The notes under the pieces were generated by a model. The model did not search any database. It saw only the letters and a program-made list of their open reading frames with translations, and was not told where the DNA came from. The position numbers and the translations under genes were made by a program. Positions 1 through 4,501 of a stretch of 14,864 nucleotides of DNA are shown in pieces; the first letter of the stretch is position 1; each line of letters starts with the position of its first letter. Source of the stretch: DASQQQ01 sp036390995 (lineage in GTDB: Bacteria > Actinomycetota > UBA4738 > HRBIN12). The stretch covers positions 1 through 14,864 of the forward strand of contig DASWAT010000201.1 in assembly GCA_036390995.1 (NCBI GenBank), read 5' to 3'.

Positions 1-349
1 TCGGAGGCCCGGCCGAGATCGTTCCGGTGGTCTGCCCGTTCGTGACGGGGAACGTCTCCGGGGTCGTGAGCGAGGTGGAAACGGTCTCCTTGTTCCCTGC
101 CTTCGGGTGCTTGCCGCCGTTGTTCCAGCACTGGTACTCGGCGGTGACTAGATCCACATGGAGCGTGACCTGCTCGGTGGTCGCGGTGTTCCCGAGCCCG
201 ACCTCCTTGAAGGACACGCTCAGCGCGCCGGTGCTCGAGCTGATGCTCGAGTTCGCAAACAGGAAGTGCGGGCTGTCCGCCAGCGCCATCTGGGCCGGCA
301 GCACCATGGCCAGGACTGCTCCAACAACCATTACCGAGAGTCGCCTCAT
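1..349 (-). CDS. Small secreted protein of unknown function, N-terminal part (runs off the window)
   Basis: This frame has no stop before base 1, so the gene is cut by the window edge and 116 codons are visible. The start is fixed by a very good Shine-Dalgarno (AGGAGGT read on the minus strand, 354-360) four bases before the ATG. Residues 1-24 form a Sec-type signal peptide: two arginines, a hydrophobic core, and cleavage expected after ALA (A24). The mature part is Ser/Thr/Gly rich and beta-like, begins SPHFLFANSSIS, and contains SVSFKEVGLGNT and EYQCWNNGGKHPK. From memory, KE(A/V)GLG-type sequences with a C-N-G-G segment occur in many actinobacterial secreted proteins without known function; I did not verify this. 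It is probably exported and non-enzymatic. It lies downstream of, and on the same strand as, an orphan LuxR regulator. Its first codons (GTA, GTT, GTT, GGA, GCA) are less GC-rich at position three than the plus-strand genes. Confidence 0.8.
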   Translation of the reverse strand, partial: MRRLSVMVVGAVLAMVLPAQMALADSPHFLFANSSISSSTGALSVSFKEVGLGNTATTEQVTLHVDLVTAEYQCWNNGGKHPKAGNKETVSTSLTTPETFPVTNGQTTGTISAGPP

Positions 350-353
350 GAGC

Positions 354-360
354 ACCTCCT
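354..360 (-). promoter_or_regulatory. Ribosome binding site of the secreted-protein gene
   Basis: AGGAGGT on the minus strand, four bases before the ATG whose first base is 349. It is a near-perfect anti-16S match and decides the start of the truncated gene. Confidence 0.8.
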
Positions 361-363
361 TAT

Positions 364-388
364 CTCGATGGTTCTACCTCGATGGTTC
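364..388. repeat. Two tandem 11-base direct repeats in the 5' leader
   Basis: CTCGATGGTTC occurs at 364-374 and again at 378-388, a 14-base period. On the minus strand this reads GAACCATCGAG-GTA-GAACCATCGAG, directly upstream of the ribosome binding site. It could be an operator for a protein binding direct repeats, part of a leader RNA, or a simple duplication. It is seen directly; the role is unknown. Confidence 0.6.
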
Positions 389-537
389 CCGACGCGTGAT
401 GCGACGAGCACGCACCAGCCGTCGATCGCTCCTCACCTCCTCGTCCCGTGGCCGCGTCCAGGATGGCGCACCGTCGCGCACAGCCAGCTTCGGCCGGTGC
501 ATCGGGCGTCCCCTTTCCCATCTACATCCCTTGCGTC

Positions 538-562
538 GGTTACCAACCTGATTGTCGTAACC
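538..562 (-). promoter_or_regulatory. Inverted repeat upstream of the secreted-protein gene, possible operator
   Basis: GGTTAC at 538-543 is the exact reverse complement of GTAACC at 557-562, with 13 bases between. It lies about 190 bases before the secreted-protein start, in the non-coding stretch 350-647. A regulator site is possible, for example for the neighbouring LuxR-type protein, but six-base arms are weak evidence. Confidence 0.25.
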
Positions 563-568
563 CGGTCT

Positions 569-591
569 TCCACCACGCGGTGCGTGGTGGA
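569..591 (-). terminator. Strong hairpin after the LuxR-type gene, terminator-like
   Basis: TCCACCACGC pairs perfectly with GCGTGGTGGA around a 3-base loop, giving a 10-bp stem. It lies 57 bases past the stop of the LuxR-type gene on the minus strand. No T-run follows on that strand, which is common for high-GC actinobacterial terminators. It could instead be a protein-binding palindrome. It suggests the regulator and the secreted-protein gene are separate transcription units. Confidence 0.5.
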
Positions 592-647
592 TAAGTACTT
601 GAAGAAGGCGAGAACGACGCAGACCCGGGGAGGCTGGGAGCCCGACC

Positions 648-1160
648 TCAGGCGCTTCGGAGGGAAACGTTCGGGTCCTGTTTGAGCAACAAGGCCACAG
701 CCTCGAGCCGGGAGTGCACCCCGAGCTTGGGTAGGAGGCTCTTCACGTGGCTCCGTACGGTGCTTGCCGATATCTCGAGCAACGTCGCGACATGTCCGGT
801 GGAGTGCCCTTCTGCCAAGGCCCCAAGGACGTCCAGCTCCCGAGGGGTCAACCGCATCAACCCCTCGGATACGGTTCCATCTTGCCGAGTGGTGGTTTGG
901 GCCAACGTGTTCACCCTGGTCCTGAGGCCGAGCTCCGTGGTCAGGCTTTGGAGCTGGCGGATCAGCGCCAGTCGCGACTGGTCGTCGAGCTGGGTCCACC
1001 GGATCGCGAGCGAGGAGGAGAGGGTCAGAAGGTGGTAAAGCGGCGCTGGGACCTCCGGATCACGCAGGGCTCCCGATCCTGCCGCCGACCGTTGCACGTA
1101 CCGAGCAACCATGGACTGATGCTGCTCAGTCTCCGAGCCCCCGTCGGTGACGGGCATCAC
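648..1160 (-). CDS. Orphan LuxR/GerE-type helix-turn-helix transcriptional regulator
   Basis: The 170-residue protein ends in a clear LuxR-type DNA-binding domain at about residues 103-160: LTPRELDVLGALAEG, then SASTVRSHVKSLL and KLGVHSR, matching the four-helix GerE pattern. The N-terminal 100 residues are too short for a receiver domain and show no phosphoacceptor pattern. They have a helical stretch (about 40-80) that may mediate dimerisation or sense an unknown signal. The start is GTG at 1160, or ATG one codon later; an in-frame stop lies just upstream at 1164-1166, so no longer form is possible. It is transcribed divergently from selD with a 71-base gap and points toward the secreted-protein gene. 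The target is not known; regulation of one of these neighbours is only an inference. Confidence 0.85.
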   Translation of the reverse strand: MMPVTDGGSETEQHQSMVARYVQRSAAGSGALRDPEVPAPLYHLLTLSSSLAIRWTQLDDQSRLALIRQLQSLTTELGLRTRVNTLAQTTTRQDGTVSEGLMRLTPRELDVLGALAEGHSTGHVATLLEISASTVRSHVKSLLPKLGVHSRLEAVALLLKQDPNVSLRSA

Positions 1161-1218
1161 ATCTCACTTGTGACCATCGGCACGCGCGTTTGAAGGCCAG
1201 GCACGAGCGCTCCCGGCG

Positions 1219-1224
1219 TATCCT
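1219..1224 (+). promoter_or_regulatory. -10 box of selD, predicted leaderless transcript
   Basis: TATCCT fits the actinobacterial TANNNT -10 pattern and lies exactly seven bases before the selD ATG, so transcription is expected to begin at or next to the start codon. There is no ribosome binding site before this ATG, in keeping with a leaderless mRNA. No convincing -35 is seen at the usual distance. Confidence 0.5.
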
Positions 1225-1231
1225 CGAGCGC

Positions 1232-2281
1232 ATGCGGGACGAGGTGCGTCTCACCAAGTTCAGCCACGGCGCCGGTTGAGCGTGCAAGCTCGGTCCGAGT
1301 GACCTGGCTCAGGTCCTGAGCCGACTCGAGGCCCCGGCGCTGCCGGAGGAGGTGCTGGTCTCGGCCGAGACCGGCGACGACGCCGCCGTCTACCGCCTGC
1401 CCGACGGGCGGGCGCTCGTGGCGACGGTGGACTTCTTCACGCCCATCGTCGACGACCCGTACGACTGGGGCCGGATCGCGGCGGCGAACGCCTTCAGCGA
1501 CGCGTACGCGATGGGCGCGAAGCCGGCGATCGCCCTGAACCTCGTGAGCTGGCCGGTGGACGACCTGCCGCTCGACCTGCTGGTCCGCGTCCTCCAGGGC
1601 GGCCAGGACGTGGCGAACGAGGCGGGGGTGGTGGTGCTCGGGGGGCACTCGATCACCGATCCCGAGCCGAAGTACGGGATGGTCGCGCTCGGCTTCGCCG
1701 ACCCCGAGCGGATCGTCCGTAACTCCACGGCGCCGCCGGGCGCCGAGCTCTTCCTCACGAAGCCGCTCGGCCTGGGGATCGCCTCGACCGCGATCAAGGG
1801 GGGGGAAGCCGCGCCCGAACAGATCCGCGCGGCGGTCGCGCTCATGACCACGCTGAACGCCGCCGCGTCGGAGGCGATGCTTCACGCCGATGCCGAAGCC
1901 GCCACCGACGTCACCGGGTTCGGTCTCTTGGGCCATCTGCAGAGGCTGCTGGCGGCGTCCGGCGTCGCCGCGGTCCTGGATGCCTCGGCGGTCCGGCTGC
2001 TCCCGGGAACGCTCGAGCTCGCCCGCGCCGACGTGGTGCCCTCCGGGACGAAGCGGAACCTGGCCTTCGTGCGCCCGTTCCTGGACCCCGGCGAGCTCAC
2101 CGAGCCCGAGCAGCTGGTCCTGGCCGACGCGCAGACCTCGGGGGGCCTGCTGATCGCCGCGAGCGATGGCCGGCGCCTCGCGGAAGCGCTGGTCGCTCGG
2201 GGCGTCGTCGCGATGCGGATCGGCCGGACCGAGGCGGGGGAGCCGGGCCGGATGCGGGTTGAATCGCGGCTCAGGGAATAG
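1232..2281 (+). CDS. selD: Selenide, water dikinase with selenocysteine at the catalytic position (UGA codon 16)
   Basis: SelD makes selenophosphate from selenide and ATP, the selenium donor for selenocysteine and selenouridine synthesis. Reading from ATG 1232 gives MRDEVRLTKFSHGAG, then TGA at 1277-1279, then ACKLGPSDL. E. coli SelD has HGAGCGCK here, with Cys17 and Lys20 essential. The TGA thus stands where the catalytic Cys belongs and is predicted to encode Sec16, with Lys19 conserved. The frame then stays open for the whole enzyme: DDAAVY (D49/D50), TVDFF (D67), AFSDAYAMG (D90), GGHSITDPEPKYG, TDVTGFGLLGH and QTSGGLL. With Sec the protein is 349 residues, the usual SelD length. Starting after the TGA (GTG 1352) would remove the nucleotide-binding glycine-rich head, so that shorter form is not believable. 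A hairpin fitting a bacterial SECIS follows the TGA. The mec gene follows after 31 bases. A sequencing error (TGC to TGA) is the main alternative. Confidence 0.93.
1296..1328 (+). promoter_or_regulatory. Candidate bacterial SECIS element in selD
   Basis: Within the coding sequence, 16 bases after the TGA, CGAGT (1296-1300) pairs with ACTCG (1324-1328). Inside it GGCTCAG (1306-1312) pairs perfectly with CTGAGCC (1316-1322) around the loop GTC. The apical G lies 33 bases past the TGA, within the 16-37 range usually given for bacterial SECIS elements, which also need a G at the start of the apical loop. The top CAGGTC-CTG resembles CAGGTCTG in E. coli fdhF. It would recruit SelB with Sec-tRNA. 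A competing 5-bp hairpin (GACCT/AGGTC, 1301-1315) also has a G-first loop. Confidence 0.7.
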
Positions 2282-2312
2282 CACCACGCTGATAGAGTTA
2301 TTTGCAGGTGCG

Positions 2313-2714
2313 ATGACGATCGAGCTGGACGGCGTCTTCTTCAAGGAGATCGTGGAGCAAGGCCTCCGCGAGTTCCCGAACGAGTGCTGCGGCCTGGTGG
2401 CCGCGAAGGACGGCCTGCCGGTCAAGGTCTTCGCCATGCGGAACCTCGACGCGAGCCCGGTCTCGTATCGGCTCGATCCCAAGGAGCAGCTCCAGGTGTT
2501 CGAGCAGATGGACGAGGAGGGCTTGGACCTGTGGGGGATCTACCACTCCCACACGCACTCGGAGGCCTTCCCGTCCGAGACCGACCGCAAGCTCGCTTTC
2601 TACCCCGATTCCCTCTACTTCGTCCTGTCGCTGCAGGACCGCGAGGTCCCGGTCCTTCGAGCCTTCCGTATCGTGGACGGCGACGTCATCGAGGAGGAGC
2701 TGAGCATCACGTGA
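2313..2714 (+). CDS. mec: JAMM/MPN+ zinc metallopeptidase that releases cysteine from CysO (Mec)
   Basis: The 133-residue protein is a single JAB1/MPN/Mov34 domain. The active site is complete: Glu24 (FPNECCGL), the zinc ligands His78 and His80 in HSHTHSEAFPSETD, Ser88 and Asp91. In M. tuberculosis the homologue Mec cleaves the CysO-cysteine adduct made by CysM and so frees cysteine; this function is from knowledge of the family. The ATG at 2313 lies 31 bases after selD, with a weak AGG before it; a TAGAGT at 2293-2298 could be a -10 for an internal promoter with a short leader. The gene overlaps the following E1 gene by four bases. The presence of CysO and an E1 next door strongly supports the Mec assignment over other small JAMM proteins. 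Confidence 0.9.
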   Translation: MTIELDGVFFKEIVEQGLREFPNECCGLVAAKDGLPVKVFAMRNLDASPVSYRLDPKEQLQVFEQMDEEGLDLWGIYHSHTHSEAFPSETDRKLAFYPDSLYFVLSLQDREVPVLRAFRIVDGDVIEEELSIT

Positions 2715-3577
2715 GCCCGATGTTCTCCGAGGAACAGGTCCGTCGCTACTCGCGCCACATCATCCTGCCGGGGATCGGCGGGGAGGGGCAGCGCAAGCTC
2801 CTCGACGCGAAGGTCCTCTGCATCGGGGCCGGCGGGCTCGGCTCGCCGGTGGCGATGTACCTCGCTGCCGCCGGCGTGGGGACGCTCGGCATCCTGGACT
2901 TCGACACGGTCGACGAGTCGAACCTGCAGCGACAGATCCTGCACTCCACTGCCGATGTCGGCCGCTCGAAGGTCGACAGCGCTGTGGACACGCTGCGGGG
3001 CCTGAATCCCACGATCGACATCGTGCCCTACGACACGATCCTGTCCTCGGCGAACGCGTACGAGATCCTCGAGCCCTGGGATATCGTCGTGGACGGGACC
3101 GACAACTTCCCGGTGCGGTACCTCGTGAACGACGTCACCCAGATGCTCGGCAAACCGCTCGTGTACGGCTCGATCTACCAGTTCGACGGGCAGGCCACCG
3201 TGTTCATGCCGGGCCAGGAGGCGCCGTGCTACCGGTGTCTGTTCCCGCAGCCGCCGCCGCCGGGGACCGTACCCTCGTGCGCCGAGGGCGGCGTGTTCGG
3301 GGTGCTGCCCGGCATCGTCGGCTGCATCCAGGCCACCGAGGCCATCAAGCTGATCACCGGCCTCGGCGATCCGCTGATCGGGCGGCTCCTGATCTTCGAC
3401 GCCCTGGCCATGGAGTTCACCACGGTGAACGTGCGGTGGGACGCCGACTGCCCGGTCTGCGGCAAGGAGCCCACCATCACCGAGCTCATCGACTACGAGG
3501 CGTTCTGCGGGCTGGCCCCGGGCCAGGCTCCGCCGGAGGCCGAGCACGGCGTGTCCACGAACGCGGAAGGAGCCTGA
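2711..3577 (+). CDS. ThiF/MoeB/MoeZ-type E1 adenylyltransferase without rhodanese domain, probable CysO activator
   Basis: E1-like enzymes of this family adenylate the C-terminal glycine of ubiquitin-like sulfur carriers so that a thiocarboxylate can form. Visible in order are RYSRHIILPGIGGEGQ (the arginine-finger region), GAGGLGSP at about 39-46 for ATP, DFDTVDESNLQRQ, DGTDNFPVRYLVND, two zinc pairs CYRC (C173/C176) and CPVC (C247/C250), and the catalytic-type cysteine C190 in SCAEGGVFG. The 288 residues end shortly after TELIDYEAFCG, where M. tuberculosis MoeZ, as I recall it, continues into a rhodanese domain. That sulfur-relay domain is absent. GTG 2711 is preferred because it overlaps the mec stop as GTGA and has GGAGGAG about eleven bases upstream; ATG 2720 is possible. 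With mec before and cysO five bases after it, it probably activates CysO. MoaD or ThiS activation is the alternative. Confidence 0.9.
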   Translation: MSPMFSEEQVRRYSRHIILPGIGGEGQRKLLDAKVLCIGAGGLGSPVAMYLAAAGVGTLGILDFDTVDESNLQRQILHSTADVGRSKVDSAVDTLRGLNPTIDIVPYDTILSSANAYEILEPWDIVVDGTDNFPVRYLVNDVTQMLGKPLVYGSIYQFDGQATVFMPGQEAPCYRCLFPQPPPPGTVPSCAEGGVFGVLPGIVGCIQATEAIKLITGLGDPLIGRLLIFDALAMEFTTVNVRWDADCPVCGKEPTITELIDYEAFCGLAPGQAPPEAEHGVSTNAEGA

Positions 3578-3582
3578 CCGAG

Positions 3583-3858
3583 ATGTCCGTGAAGGTGAAG
3601 CTGCCCACGATCCTGCGCAAGCACGCCGGGGGCGAGCCGCAGGTCCCCGCCGACGGCGCGACGCTGCGAGAGCTGCTCTCGGACCTCGAGAGCAGGTACC
3701 CGGGCATCACGAAGAACATCGTGTCGGAGGACGGGGGGCTGCACCGCTTCATCAACGTCTACGTGAACGACGAGGACGTGCGGTATCTGGGATCGCTCGA
3801 GACCTCCGTGAAGGAGGGCGACATCGTGTCGATCCTCCCCGCCGTCGCCGGCGGCTAG
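3583..3858 (+). CDS. cysO: Ubiquitin-like sulfur carrier protein CysO
   Basis: The 91-residue protein has a MoaD/ThiS beta-grasp fold and ends in the required di-glycine (SILPAVAGG). Features shared with M. tuberculosis CysO, as remembered, include the opening KVKLPTILRKHAGG, LHRFINVYVNDEDVR in the middle, and the ILPAVAGG tail. Its C-terminal thiocarboxylate is the sulfur donor to O-phosphoserine in the CysM reaction, giving a CysO-cysteine adduct that Mec then cleaves. The ribosome binding site AAGGAG (3567-3572) lies inside the end of the E1 gene, ten bases before the ATG; the gap between the genes is five bases. The conserved DEDVR segment and the neighbours separate it from MoaD of molybdopterin synthase. 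Confidence 0.94.
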   Translation: MSVKVKLPTILRKHAGGEPQVPADGATLRELLSDLESRYPGITKNIVSEDGGLHRFINVYVNDEDVRYLGSLETSVKEGDIVSILPAVAGG

Positions 3859-3873
3859 CGCGGGCGCGGTCCG

Positions 3874-4305
3874 GTGGCGGGGGGCGCCTCCTTCGAGGTC
3901 CGTCCGCTCGGCCCGGACGACGAGGCGCTGCTCGACGCTGCCCTCCGGGCATCGCGCGGCGAGCCCTCGCCTGCGCCCGACCTGTTCCTGCGGGACCCGC
4001 ACACGCATGCGTTCGTCGCGCTGGACGGTGAGCGCGTGATCGGGTGGGCGTTCGGCCAGGAGATCCTCCGCCCGGAGGGCCGCTGGGTCATCGTGCTGTT
4101 CGAGCTCGGTGTCGCGGGGGACGTACGGGAGCGGCGGATCGGCCGGCGCCTGCTGGAGGCGTTCGCGGATCTGGCCCGCTCGAAGGGTCACACGCGCATA
4201 TGGCTGTTCACCGACGCCGGCGCGCGAGCCGCGCGAGCGATCTACCCGGATGCCGGCGGAGAGCGCGGCCCCGGAGAGACCGGCTACTGGTGGGTCTTCG
4301 GGTAG
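3874..4305 (+). CDS. GNAT-family N-acetyltransferase, substrate unknown
   Basis: The 143-residue protein has the GNAT layout: an N-terminal strand-helix (FEVRPLGPDDEALLDAAL), a central strand pair around FVALDGERVIGWAFG, and the acetyl-CoA binding motif at LFELGVAGDVRERRIGRRLLEAF. The usual (Q/R)xxGx(G/A) loop appears as RRIGRR, with arginine in place of the last small residue. The C-terminus reads ARAIYPDAGGERG, the acceptor-side segment seen in many small-molecule acetyltransferases. AAC(3)-like enzymes share a comparable arrangement, but there is no basis for claiming drug modification. It starts with GTG 15 bases after cysO and lacks a clear ribosome binding site, so it is probably translated from the same mRNA. 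It is not part of the cysteine pathway in M. tuberculosis. Confidence 0.8.
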   Translation: MAGGASFEVRPLGPDDEALLDAALRASRGEPSPAPDLFLRDPHTHAFVALDGERVIGWAFGQEILRPEGRWVIVLFELGVAGDVRERRIGRRLLEAFADLARSKGHTRIWLFTDAGARAARAIYPDAGGERGPGETGYWWVFG

Positions 4306-4324
4306 ACGCCCGACGAGCGCACGC

Positions 4325-4344
4325 GGTCCCTGCGCCCCAGGGCC
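4325..4344 (+). terminator. Weak hairpin after the GNAT gene, possible terminator
   Basis: CCCTG (4328-4332) pairs with CAGGG (4338-4342), and GG (4325-4326) with CC (4343-4344), leaving one bulged T. It lies 20 bases past the GNAT stop. There is no T-run. It may mark the end of the selD-mec-cysO transcript, but short GC-rich stems are common in such DNA. Confidence 0.3.
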
Positions 4345-4370
4345 GTTGGGCTCTCGTGACCGGGCCGAAC

Positions 4371-4391
4371 CACGGATAGAACGCATCCGTG
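4371..4391. promoter_or_regulatory. Perfect 7-base inverted repeat before the protease gene
   Basis: CACGGAT (4371-4377) and ATCCGTG (4385-4391) are exact reverse complements with a 7-base spacer, in the 196-base gap between the GNAT and subtilase genes and about 110 bases before the protease start. A regulator-binding palindrome for the protease promoter is plausible; a second terminator stem is the alternative. Confidence 0.35.
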
Positions 4392-4490
4392 CACCCGCAG
4401 AGCCGAAGGCGGCACGGTTCGGGTTGCGCCGGACGGCGACTTCGGCTACCCATCGGTCCGGGGTCGTTGGGGGAGCGGCAACGTCGAGAA

Positions 4491-4499
4491 GGGGAGGAG
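4491..4499 (+). promoter_or_regulatory. Ribosome binding site of the subtilase gene
   Basis: GGGGAGGAG ends two bases before ATG 4502, with its GGAGG core four bases from it. It decides the start within a much longer open frame and matches the start of the signal peptide. Confidence 0.75.
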
Positions 4500-4501
4500 C
4501 G

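Noticed and set aside
27..685. Plus-strand open frames at the left edge
   Set aside because: They are antisense to a gene with a strong ribosome binding site and signal peptide on the minus strand, and they look random.
433..999. 188-codon open frame on the minus strand across the 350-647 gap
   Set aside because: It overlaps the LuxR gene in another frame and is Arg/Pro/Gly-rich with no domain or good ribosome binding site.
1232..1279. selD as a pseudogene broken by a stop codon
   Set aside because: The only stop is exactly at the Cys/Sec position, the rest is intact, and a SECIS-like hairpin follows at the right distance. It remains the main alternative if the genome lacks Sec machinery.
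1352..2281. SelD starting at GTG 1352 as a normal, TGA-free gene
   Set aside because: It would lack the first 40 residues, including the catalytic and glycine-rich motif, which are clearly encoded in frame on both sides of the TGA.
1157..2482. 441-codon open frame on the minus strand
   Set aside because: Antisense shadow of selD and mec; the composition is low-complexity and no motif is visible.
3583..3858. cysO as MoaD of molybdopterin synthase
   Set aside because: No moaE or other molybdopterin genes are near, whereas mec and cysM are, and the DEDVR segment and tail fit CysO.
4109..4501. Upstream extension of the subtilase frame
   Set aside because: It runs through the GNAT gene in another frame; the signal peptide and strong ribosome binding site set the start at 4502.
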